Shown here one piece after another: positions 1 through 6,610 of a stretch of 10,509 nucleotides of DNA. Where the stretch lies: the NCBI GenBank assembly GCA_026785765.1, contig JAJAZK010000171.1, forward strand, positions 1-10,509. The letters run 5' to 3'. The position numbers were made by a program, and so were the translations under genes. Every line of letters begins with the position of its first letter. The stretch's first letter is position 1. The notes beneath the pieces are model-generated. The model was given only the letters and a program-made list of their open reading frames with translations, made no database searches and was not told the origin of the DNA. This DNA comes from Rhodoferax sp. (GTDB lineage Bacteria > Pseudomonadota > Gammaproteobacteria > Burkholderiales > Burkholderiaceae_C).

Positions 1-1
1 G

Positions 2-981
2 TACTTACACGATGAACTCGATTTGGTGCGCGAGGCCGCCTGTGCTGCGCAGTTGCGCCGCAACATGGCGGGCCTGGAACTGGTGCTCATTCCCGAGATG
101 CTGTGGGACTACTGCAGCCCGGAGGTGATAGTGATGGAGCGCATGCGGGGCATACCAATTAGCCAGGTGGCGCGGTTGCGCGAGGCCGGTGTCGATATAC
201 CGAAGCTTGCCCGCGACGGTGTGACTCTTTTTTTACACAGGTTTTCCGGGATGGCTTCTTCCATGCCGACATGCATCCGGGCAATATTCAGGTCAGCGTG
301 GAGCCCGCCACGTTCGGGCGATACATCTCGCTTGACTTTGGCATCGTGGGCACCCTCACCGAGTCCGATAAGGAGTATCTGGCGCAGAACTTCACGGCTT
401 TTTTCAGGCGCGATTACAAACGGGTTGCCGAGCTGCACATTGAGTCGGGTTGGGTTCCGGCGGAAACCCGGGTCGATGAACTCGAGAGTGCCGTTCGGGC
501 GGTCTGTGAACCCTACTTCGACCGACCATTGAAGGAAATTTCCCTTGGTTTGGTGTTGATGCGGCTGTTCCAGACCTCACGTCGGTTCCAAGTGGAGATC
601 CAGCCGCAGCTGGTTCTACTGCAAAAGACCTTGCTAAATATTGAAGGTCTGGGACGTGAACTCGATCCAGATCTGGATTTGTGGAACAGCGCCAAACCAT
701 TCCTGGAGAAGTGGATGGTGGAGCAACTCGGTCCGCAAAAACTGCTCGACCAGATGAAGGAAGAGGCTCCGCGTTACGCCAAGCTTATTCCCGAGTTACC
801 CCGCTTGTTACACGACTTCCTCAAGCAGCGTCCCGATGTTTTGCGGAGGGAACTGAACGACTTGGTGCGCGAGCAGCGCCGCACCAACCGGTTTCTGCAA
901 GGCCTGTTGTATGGGGGCGTCGGATTTGTGCTCGGATTGCTCATCATGCAGCTTTCTCCGCGCTGGCGACTGTTCTTCTGA
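2..981 (+). CDS. ubiB: UbiB, ubiquinone biosynthesis kinase-like protein (3' part, one frameshift)
   Basis: UbiB is a membrane-associated ABC1/ADCK-family atypical kinase-like ATPase needed for coenzyme Q synthesis. The 5' end lies outside the window; about 326 residues remain (E. coli UbiB has about 546). The first segment, from base 2, reads YLHDELDLVREAA, then LIPEMLWDYCSPEVIVMERM and GVDIPKLARDGV. The reading then breaks at a T7 run (228-234) and continues one frame back with TQVFRDGFF, the catalytic-loop motif HADMHPGN (262-285) and the metal-binding DFG (334-342), to a TGA at 979-981. The C-terminus has a hydrophobic segment (about 895-945) typical of UbiB membrane anchors. Both halves match the family without loss of any residue, so only one base is out of register. 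It could be a sequencing error, a recent inactivating mutation or recoding; the identity as UbiB is firm. Confidence 0.93.
228..235 (+). other. frameshift point in ubiB: T7A run with in-phase slippery heptamer
   Basis: Seven T residues (228-234) precede A235. In the upstream frame the codons are TTT (230-232) and TTA (233-235), so bases 229-235 form T TTT TTA, a canonical -1 slippery heptamer in the correct phase. A -1 shift gives TTT TTT ACA and restores the UbiB frame exactly. An eighth T would do the same, so a homopolymer miscall or a one-base deletion explains it equally well. A weak inverted repeat (246-253 with 274-281, one mismatch) follows about ten bases downstream. Confidence 0.8.
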
Positions 982-1071
982 CCATTGGATCGCTGTGGCG
1001 CCAAGCCAGAGACAGGGTTCGACCCGGTTTGCGTTCCCAATCGGGCGGCTACGTCTGCAGCTTGCACTCGG

Positions 1072-1101
1072 CAAACAACATACCGCCTGCCCCTCTATAA
1101 T
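1072..1101 (+). promoter_or_regulatory. candidate sigma-70 promoter for the zinc-ribbon/DUF502/aspS genes
   Basis: A perfect -10 box TATAAT lies at 1096-1101. A weak -35 match CAAACA (three of six consensus bases) sits at 1072-1077, 18 bases upstream. It is in the only sizeable gap on the left side of the window (982-1140), about 39 bases before the zinc-ribbon start. It is plausible as the start of the operon running through aspS; no other convincing promoter was seen before aspS. The remainder of the gap shows nothing clear. Confidence 0.5.
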
Positions 1102-1140
1102 AGAAAGTTTTGCAGTGTGCAAAGACAGGCCATCAATACC

Positions 1141-1482
1141 ATGCCGATTTACGCCTACAAATGCGATTCCTGCGGGTTCGCCAAGGATGTGCTGCAGAAG
1201 ATGTCGGATGCGGTGCTGTCTGACTGCCCGGCCTGTGGCTCATCGTCCTTCCGCAAGCAGTTGACAGCGGCCGGTTTCCAGCTTAAGGGCTCTGGTTGGT
1301 ATGCGACCGATTTCAAAGGATCGGGCGCCGCTCCAGAGGCGCCCGGGGCGGCAAAAGTCGCTGAGAGTGGCGCCAGTACCGACACCAAGGGCGGCGAAAG
1401 CACTGCGCCTGCGGCGGCTCCAGCCAAGTCCGAGCCGAGCGCCACAAAGAAGCCCGACGCCGCTCAGGTTTCTGGCGCCTGA
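1141..1482 (+). CDS. FmdB-family zinc-ribbon protein
   Basis: This 113-residue protein begins MPIYAYKCDSCG, the hallmark N-terminus of the FmdB/CxxC_CxxC_SSSS family. Two CxxC knuckles (Cys8/Cys11 and Cys29/Cys32) form a predicted zinc ribbon over the first 35 residues or so, followed by a conserved GFQLKGSGWYATDF stretch. The last 55 residues are low-complexity Ala/Pro/Ser/Lys and probably disordered. The family is named after a putative regulator of formamidase in Methylophilus, but the role of these small proteins is unknown, and this copy should not be assumed to be that regulator. It lies 21 bases before the DUF502 gene, and I recall the pair just ahead of aspS in many betaproteobacteria, suggesting one transcript. 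No clear ribosome-binding site precedes the ATG. Confidence 0.9.
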   Translation: MPIYAYKCDSCGFAKDVLQKMSDAVLSDCPACGSSSFRKQLTAAGFQLKGSGWYATDFKGSGAAPEAPGAAKVAESGASTDTKGGESTAPAAAPAKSEPSATKKPDAAQVSGA

Positions 1483-1503
1483 TCAACCTGCCGTCGTGTT
1501 GCC

Positions 1504-2148
1504 ATGCCCCTGAAGAAGTACCTGATCACTGGCCTGCTGGTTTGGTTGCCGTTGGCGATCACGGTCTGGGTGATGTTGTGGCTTGTTGGGTTGCTGGATT
1601 CGATATTCGGCGGCGTGCTGTCGGGGTTAGAGGCGTTGGTGCCTGGCGCGAGCAGCGCGGCGTTCGACCGCTTGCGTTCGATTCGCGGGCTGGGCGTGAT
1701 TCTGGTGTTCCTGACCTTGCTGATGACTGGTGCCTTGGTCTCCAACGTGGCTGGCCGCTGGTGGGTGCGGCAATTGGACCGGTTGTTCGCGAATATTCCG
1801 ATTTTCAAGTCCATTTACACCAGTGTCAGAAAGGTCTCCAACACCCTGTTTTCGGCTGACGGCAATGCCTTTCGCAAGGCGATGCTGATCCAGTACCCGC
1901 GTGCCGGGTCGTGGACTATCGCGTTTCAGACCGGTACCCCCAGCGGTGAGGTGGCCGCGCATCTGGGTCTGGAGTTCGTCAGTGTGTATGTTCCGACTAC
2001 GCCCAATCCGACCAGTGGCTTTTTCCTGATGTTGCCTCGTTCTGAGGTGGTTGAACTTGGCATGAGCGTCGATGAGGCCCTCACCTACGTGATATCGATG
2101 GGGGCGGTTGCCCCGGGCGCGATCAGCCCGCGCAGCCCGGCAAAGTAG
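1504..2148 (+). CDS. DUF502 family inner-membrane protein
   Basis: This is a 214-residue protein with two strong transmembrane helices. The first covers about residues 6-35 (LITGLLVWLPLAITVWVMLW), the second about residues 62-84 (LGVILVFLTLLMTGALVSNV). A cytosolic-looking domain follows with the family motifs IPIFKSIYTSVRKV and a VYVPTTPNPTSGFF stretch. DUF502 proteins are widespread in bacteria and related to the plant COV (continuous vascular ring) membrane proteins; their biochemical role is unknown. The full family length is present and the C-terminus is polar. It sits 21 bases after the zinc-ribbon gene and 46 bases before aspS on the same strand, so co-transcription is likely. No convincing ribosome-binding site was seen before the ATG at 1504, but the MPLKKYLITG start fits the family. 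Confidence 0.92.
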   Translation: MPLKKYLITGLLVWLPLAITVWVMLWLVGLLDSIFGGVLSGLEALVPGASSAAFDRLRSIRGLGVILVFLTLLMTGALVSNVAGRWWVRQLDRLFANIPIFKSIYTSVRKVSNTLFSADGNAFRKAMLIQYPRAGSWTIAFQTGTPSGEVAAHLGLEFVSVYVPTTPNPTSGFFLMLPRSEVVELGMSVDEALTYVISMGAVAPGAISPRSPAK

Positions 2149-2194
2149 TTTTTCCATTCGGCCGCGCCAGGCGCCGGCATCCCGAAAGTAGTTT

Positions 2195-4021
2195 ATGGCC
2201 ATGCGTACCAACTATTGCGGTCTCGTGACCGAAGCCCTGATCGGTCAGTCTGTCACCCTGTGTGGCTGGGTGAATCGGCGCCGCGACCACGGCGGCGTGA
2301 TTTTTGTCGACGTGCGCGACCGTGAAGGTTATGTGCAAGTGGTGTGTGACCCGGATCGAGCCGAAATGTTCGCAATCGCCGAGGGCCTGCGCAACGAATT
2401 TTGTATCCAGGTATACGGCCTGGTGCGGGAGCGGCCCACGGGCACCACGAATGACAACCTGCGCAGTGGCAAGGTGGAAGTGTTATGTCATGTGCTCACG
2501 GTTCTCAACCCATCGGTCACACCACCGTTTCAGCTCGACGACGACAACCTGAGCGAGACCACACGCCTGACCCACCGGGTGCTCGATCTGCGCCGTCCGT
2601 ACATGCAGAACAACCTGGTGTTGCGCTACCGGGTGGCCATGGAGGTGCGCAAGTTTCTGGATGCCAACGGTTTCATCGATATTGAAACACCGATGCTCAC
2701 CAAATCCACGCCGGAGGGCGCGCGAGATTATCTGGTGCCGAGCCGGGTGCACGATGGCCATTTTTTTGCGTTGCCGCAGTCGCCCCAACTGTTCAAGCAG
2801 TTGCTGATGGTGGCGGGTTTTGACCGTTACTACCAGATCACCAAGTGTTTTCGGGATGAAGACTTGCGCGCCGACCGGCAGCCGGAGTTTACCCAGATCG
2901 ACATCGAAACCTCGTTCATGGGCGAAGACGAAATTCGCGCGCTGACCCAGTCCATGATCACCGCGGTCTTTCGTAACGCCATCGATGTGGATCTCGGCGT
3001 CTTTCCGGTGATGGCGTATTCAGAAGCTATGGCGCGTTACGGTTCGGACAAGCCCGATCTGCGCGTTAATCTTGAGTTCACGGAGTTGACCGACGTCATG
3101 GTTGACGTGGACTTCAAGGTCTTTTCCTCTGCTGCCAAGGCCAAGGGCGGGCGGGTCGTGGCGTTGCGGGTGCCGCAAGGCGCACGCGAATCCGGCGGAC
3201 TGAGTCGCGGCGAAATCGATGCCTACACCGAGTTCGTGAAGATCTATGGTGCCAAAGGTCTGGCCTATATCAAGGTGAACGACGCAGCACGGGGTGCGGG
3301 CGACGGATCGGCGCGTTGGCCTGGCTTGCAAAGCCCGATCGTCAAAAACCTGCACGACAAGGCGCTGGAGCAGGTGCTGTCGCGTACCTCTGCCCAGGAC
3401 GGTGACCTGTTGTTCTTTGGTGCCGACAAGGCGAAGATTGTCAACGACGCGATTGGCGCGCTGCGGGTGAAGATCGGTCACAGTGAGTTCGGCCGCAGGA
3501 CCAGCCTGTTTACTGCTGGCTGGCGTCCGCTGTGGGTGGTCGACTTTCCCATGTTTGATTTTGACGAGGAGGCGCAGCGTTACACCGCCACTCACCACCC
3601 GTTCACTGCGCCGAAGGACGGTCACGAGGACTGGATGGTGTCAGCCCCGGAAAAATGCATCTCCAAGGGATACGACATGGTGCTCAACGGCTGGGAGATG
3701 GGAGGGGGTTCGGTGCGTATCCACCGCGCCGATGTTCAGCAAAAGGTTTTTGACGCGCTCAAGATCACGCCGCAGGAAGCGCAGCTGAAGTTCGGCTTTT
3801 TGCTCGACGCCTTGCAATACGGTGCTCCACCCCATGGCGGGCTCGCATTCGGACTCGACCGCATTGTGACCCTGATGACGGGTGCCGAATCAATTCGCGA
3901 CGTGATCGCTTTCCCGAAAACCCAGCGCGCACAGTGCCTGTTGACGGCCGCACCGTCGCCAGTGGACGAGAAGCAGTTGCGCGAGTTGCATATCCGTCTG
4001 CGCTCGACGGCGCCCGCCTGA
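2195..4021 (+). CDS. aspS: aspartyl-tRNA synthetase, probably non-discriminating
   Basis: AspRS (class II aminoacyl-tRNA synthetase, cytoplasmic) attaches aspartate to tRNA. The 608 residues match the bacterial form (about 590). An N-terminal OB-fold anticodon-binding domain (about 1-110) is followed by the catalytic core. Visible motifs are TPEGARDYLVPSR (motif 1 region), FRDEDLRADRQPEFTQID (motif 2) and GGLAFGLDRIVTLMTG (motif 3), with the bacterial GAD insertion in between. In the anticodon domain His32 (RRRDHGG) and Gly83 (ERPTGTT) align with His31 and Gly82 of Pseudomonas aeruginosa AspRS, residues linked to acceptance of tRNA-Asn. This suggests that Asn-tRNA(Asn) is made indirectly through GatCAB, which is not in the window. 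A second ATG at 2201 could also be used; the ATG at 2195 keeps the usual N-terminus either way. The loop around residue 370 is a few residues longer than in Pseudomonas. Confidence 0.98.
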   Translation: MAMRTNYCGLVTEALIGQSVTLCGWVNRRRDHGGVIFVDVRDREGYVQVVCDPDRAEMFAIAEGLRNEFCIQVYGLVRERPTGTTNDNLRSGKVEVLCHVLTVLNPSVTPPFQLDDDNLSETTRLTHRVLDLRRPYMQNNLVLRYRVAMEVRKFLDANGFIDIETPMLTKSTPEGARDYLVPSRVHDGHFFALPQSPQLFKQLLMVAGFDRYYQITKCFRDEDLRADRQPEFTQIDIETSFMGEDEIRALTQSMITAVFRNAIDVDLGVFPVMAYSEAMARYGSDKPDLRVNLEFTELTDVMVDVDFKVFSSAAKAKGGRVVALRVPQGARESGGLSRGEIDAYTEFVKIYGAKGLAYIKVNDAARGAGDGSARWPGLQSPIVKNLHDKALEQVLSRTSAQDGDLLFFGADKAKIVNDAIGALRVKIGHSEFGRRTSLFTAGWRPLWVVDFPMFDFDEEAQRYTATHHPFTAPKDGHEDWMVSAPEKCISKGYDMVLNGWEMGGGSVRIHRADVQQKVFDALKITPQEAQLKFGFLLDALQYGAPPHGGLAFGLDRIVTLMTGAESIRDVIAFPKTQRAQCLLTAAPSPVDEKQLRELHIRLRSTAPA

Positions 4022-4074
4022 GCCGGACCTGTTCAAGCGGGCAGCGTGGCCATCGATCTCGGGAATCGATCCGG

Positions 4075-4545
4075 ATGCCAAAGGCCTTCAAGATCCCGCA
4101 GTCCGTGTTGGTTGTAATCCACACTGCGCAATTGGATGTGTTGCTGATCAAGCGCGTGGATGCAGAAGGCTTCTGGCAGTCGGTCACCGGCAGCAAGGAA
4201 CACCCGGGTGAAGACTACGGTGAAAGGGCGCTGCGCGAGGTGCGTGAGGAAACAGGTATCGACTGCGCTCACTATCCCGGCGCCACGCTGGTTGACTGGA
4301 ATCTGGAGAATGTTTACGCCATCTATCCGCGCTGGTCCCATCGTTATGCGCCAGATGTGCAGCACAACACGGAACACCTGTTTGGACTGATGGTGCCTCC
4401 TGGCACAGTGGTCCGACTCAATCCGCGCGAACACATCGAATGGCGCTGGTTGCCCTGGCGTGAGGCGGCACTGGCCTGTTTTTCGCCTTCCAATGCGGAG
4501 GCCATCCTGATGTTGCCACGATGGACGGCGAAGGTACCCCAGTGA
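4075..4545 (+). CDS. nudB: dihydroneopterin triphosphate pyrophosphatase (NudB, Nudix)
   Basis: NudB removes pyrophosphate from 7,8-dihydroneopterin triphosphate, the second step of folate synthesis in the cytoplasm. The product has 156 residues (E. coli NudB 150). It opens MPKAFKIPQSVLVVI and has the family signature FWQSVTGS, then a Nudix box at residues 39-62 ending REVREETGI with the catalytic glutamates Glu55, Glu58 and Glu59. The spacing between the first Gly and Glu of the box is one residue longer than the textbook pattern. The C-terminal half carries HNTEHLFGL and EHIEWRWLPW, both typical of NudB. The start at 4075 is chosen because the longer open frame upstream lies inside aspS. 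The stop overlaps the next gene. folE, encoding the preceding enzyme, lies about 2 kb downstream, which supports the assignment. Confidence 0.93.
   Translation: MPKAFKIPQSVLVVIHTAQLDVLLIKRVDAEGFWQSVTGSKEHPGEDYGERALREVREETGIDCAHYPGATLVDWNLENVYAIYPRWSHRYAPDVQHNTEHLFGLMVPPGTVVRLNPREHIEWRWLPWREAALACFSPSNAEAILMLPRWTAKVPQ
4530..4534 (+). promoter_or_regulatory. ribosome-binding site deciding the ybhP-like start
   Basis: GAAGG lies seven bases before the GTG at 4542, inside the end of nudB. The alternative ATG at 4521 has no purine-rich site at a workable distance, so the GTG is preferred. Confidence 0.5.
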
Positions 4546-5276
4546 CCATCGTTCGTGTTGCCACCTACAACATTCACAAAGGGGTGCAGGGATTGGGGCC
4601 ACGGCGGCGGCTGGAGATCCACAACCTGGGGCATGCAATCGAGCAACTTGATGCCGACATCGTCTGTTTGCAAGAAGTGCGCAAGGTGCACCGCGGTGAG
4701 GCGCGTTATTTCACACACTGGCCGGCCTTGCCGCAGGCCGACTTTCTGGCGCCGCAGGGATATGTGGCGGTATACCGGACCAATGCGTTCACGCGCAACG
4801 GCGAACACGGCAATGCCCTGCTGTCGCGCTGGCCGGTGATTGACCACCAGCACGAGGACATGTCCGACCACCGGTTTGAGCAGCGTGGCCTGTTGCACTC
4901 GGAACTGATGGTGCAAGGCCACATGCTGCATGTGGTGGTGGTTCACCTGGGTTTGATCCGTGCTGGCCGCATGCGCCAGTTGGCACAGTTGCGCCGCTAC
5001 ATCGAACGGGTGATTCCGCAGTCTTCCCCGCTGTTGGTCGCGGGCGACTTCAATGACGGCGCAGCTATTCTTGAGCGCGAGTTGGGTCCGGTGGGACTGC
5101 GAAGTTTTGCCCCGGGGCGCAATCCGACCTTTCCGGCGCGTCTGCCATTGGTTCAACTGGACCATGTGTTGGGCCGTGGCATGGATGCGCTGGGCGTACA
5201 AGTGCCGCGCGGACGTATCTGGTGGCGCATGTCGGACCACCTGCCGCTGATTGCCGAGTTCCGGCTGCCTGACTGA
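4542..5276 (+). CDS. ybhP: YbhP-like endonuclease/exonuclease/phosphatase-fold protein
   Basis: The 244-residue product belongs to the metal-dependent endonuclease/exonuclease/phosphatase (EEP) superfamily, which includes exonuclease III, DNase I and phosphodiesterases. All core motifs are present: TYNIHKG with Asn10, LQEV with Glu45, GDFND with Asp169 and Asn171, LDHV with Asp207/His208, and SDHLPL with Asp232/His233. It should therefore be an active Mg-dependent phosphoesterase. The substrate is unknown. In E. coli the homologue ybhP sits next to clsB (ybhO) and ybhN, and here too it directly precedes clsB, so a membrane-lipid connection is plausible but unproven. The start is GTG 4542, which overlaps the nudB stop as GTGA and has a GAAGG site; ATG 4521 would add seven residues. 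No signal peptide is visible. Confidence 0.87.
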   Translation: MTIVRVATYNIHKGVQGLGPRRRLEIHNLGHAIEQLDADIVCLQEVRKVHRGEARYFTHWPALPQADFLAPQGYVAVYRTNAFTRNGEHGNALLSRWPVIDHQHEDMSDHRFEQRGLLHSELMVQGHMLHVVVVHLGLIRAGRMRQLAQLRRYIERVIPQSSPLLVAGDFNDGAAILERELGPVGLRSFAPGRNPTFPARLPLVQLDHVLGRGMDALGVQVPRGRIWWRMSDHLPLIAEFRLPD

Positions 5277-5281
5277 GGCGC

Positions 5282-6532
5282 GTGGCGAGCATCATGTCAC
5301 GGCTGCGCGATGGTCACGCGGTGGAACTGTTGCAGGGCGGCGAAGCCTATTTCGCGTCGCTGGTGCACGCCATTGCGCACAGCGTGCGCGAGGTCTGGCT
5401 GGAGACTTATATCTTCCACCTGGATCGCTCCGGGGTTCTGGTGGCACACGCCTTGGAGCAGGCTGCGTTGCGTGGTGTGAAGGTCTATTTGACGATGGAT
5501 GGCTTCGGCACAGCGGATATACCAGCGCAGTGGAGTGCGCGTTTTGACCGTAGTGGGGTACGCTGGTCGATCTTTTCGCCGCTGGGCAGGATCGGACTCC
5601 TCATTCCCAGCCGCTGGCGCCGCTTGCATCGCAAGCTGTGTGTGGTGGACGGCAGCGTAGCCTACTGCGGCGGCATCAACATCCTGGACGATTGGTTTGA
5701 TCCGAACCACGGCCCACTCGGCGAGCCGCGCCTGGACTTTGCGGTGCGTGTTACGGGGCCGCTGGTCAGTGACGTTGCCGATACCATGGCCCGGTTCTGG
5801 TGGCGCCAGAAGCTCGGGGGCGAACCGCGCACCAGGGAATTTCCAGCTGCATGGCGCGAGTTGAAGGGGGTGGTGCGCCGGGCTGTCACCGAGCGTCCGG
5901 AGTCAGTCGGTGGCACAAATGGGAGCGCCGCCCCGCTTGTACTGCCGGGCCAGCCAACGGCCTTTGCCGGTTTGCTGCTGCGCGACAACCTGCGCAACCG
6001 GCGCAAAATTGAGGCCGCCTACCTGCAGGCGATTGCTGGGGCGCGGGTCGAGGTCATCGTCGCCAATGCCTACTTCGTGCCTGGGTCACGGCTGCGTCGG
6101 GCCTTGGTGCAGGCGGCTCGGCGCGGCGTGCGGGTGCGCCTGCTTCTGCAGGGGCGGTACGAGTATTTTCTGCAGTACCACGCTTCGCGGCCGGTGTACG
6201 GAGCCTTGCTGGCGGCGGGCGTCGAAATCCATGAATACGCGGCCAGCTTTCTGCACGCCAAAGTCGCCGTGATAGACGGAATCTGGGCGACGGTGGGCTC
6301 GTCGAACCTCGATCCCCTGAGCCTGTTGATGGCCCGGGAGGCCAATGTGGCAGTACGTGACGTGGTATTCGCCACAACATTGCGCCAGCGCCTGGAGCAT
6401 GCGATGGACAATGGCGGCAAGGCAGTGGACGCCGCCGAGTTCGCCGCGCGCCCCTGGCAGCAGCGCCTCAAGGAAACCGTGGCGTACGCGATCATGCGCA
6501 CGGCCTTGTTGCTGGTTGGCCGCCGCTATTGA
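5282..6532 (+). CDS. clsB: cardiolipin synthase B (phospholipase D superfamily)
   Basis: ClsB makes cardiolipin at the inner membrane; the E. coli enzyme can condense phosphatidylglycerol with phosphatidylethanolamine. The 416-residue product (E. coli ClsB 413) has two intact HxKxxxxD catalytic motifs: His116/Lys118/Asp123 within LHRKLCVVDG, and His325/Lys327/Asp332 within LHAKVAVIDG, each followed by the usual GG or GSSN turn. The N-terminus (RDGHAVELLQGGEAYFASLV, then ETYIFHLDRSG) is typical of the ClsB branch and lacks the N-terminal transmembrane helices of ClsA. The C-terminal segment AYAIMRTALLLVG is hydrophobic and may touch the membrane. The gene follows the ybhP-like gene by five bases and is surely in the same transcript. 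The start is GTG 5282, with GAGG close upstream; ATG 5294 is an alternative. Confidence 0.94.
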   Translation: MASIMSRLRDGHAVELLQGGEAYFASLVHAIAHSVREVWLETYIFHLDRSGVLVAHALEQAALRGVKVYLTMDGFGTADIPAQWSARFDRSGVRWSIFSPLGRIGLLIPSRWRRLHRKLCVVDGSVAYCGGINILDDWFDPNHGPLGEPRLDFAVRVTGPLVSDVADTMARFWWRQKLGGEPRTREFPAAWRELKGVVRRAVTERPESVGGTNGSAAPLVLPGQPTAFAGLLLRDNLRNRRKIEAAYLQAIAGARVEVIVANAYFVPGSRLRRALVQAARRGVRVRLLLQGRYEYFLQYHASRPVYGALLAAGVEIHEYAASFLHAKVAVIDGIWATVGSSNLDPLSLLMAREANVAVRDVVFATTLRQRLEHAMDNGGKAVDAAEFAARPWQQRLKETVAYAIMRTALLLVGRRY

Positions 6533-6541
6533 ATCAATAGC
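6525..6541. repeat. perfect inverted repeat across the clsB stop codon
   Basis: GCTATTG (6525-6531), a three-base loop, then CAATAGC (6535-6541) form a seven-base-pair hairpin or a 17-base palindrome-like site containing the clsB TGA. No T-run follows on either strand, so it is not a standard intrinsic terminator. It could be a weak attenuator, an RNA-processing or stability element, or an operator ahead of folE. Confidence 0.55.
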
Positions 6542-6598
6542 TAGCGAGCGACGCGTTGGAGCCGGCGTGCTGCAAAGACCCTGTGACCCAAACGCTGG

Positions 6599-6603
6599 TA
6601 GGA
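6599..6603 (+). promoter_or_regulatory. ribosome-binding site deciding the folE start
   Basis: TAGGA lies seven bases before ATG 6611, favouring that start over TTG 6608, ATG 6617 or ATG 6635. No convincing promoter was seen in the 78-base gap after clsB. Confidence 0.55.
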
Positions 6604-6610
6604 TATCTTG

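Noticed and set aside
1062..1101. TTGCAC at 1062-1067 as the -35 box for TATAAT at 1096
   Set aside because: The 28-base spacing is far too long for a sigma-70 promoter; a weaker match at 1072-1077 fits better.
2108..2153. Possible intrinsic terminator at the end of the DUF502 gene (TTG..CCGGGC with GCCCGGCAA, then T5)
   Set aside because: The stem has a two-base bulge and a long loop, and the T-run begins five bases after the stem. No promoter is visible before aspS to restart transcription, so read-through is more likely.
1627..2211. Long minus-strand open frame opposite the DUF502 gene
   Set aside because: Low-quality composition rich in Arg, His and Gln, typical of antisense frames in GC-rich DNA; the plus-strand frame has clear membrane helices and family motifs.
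4344..5240. Nearly 300-codon minus-strand open frame opposite nudB and the ybhP-like gene
   Set aside because: It is antisense to two genes with intact catalytic motifs and shows no domain of its own.
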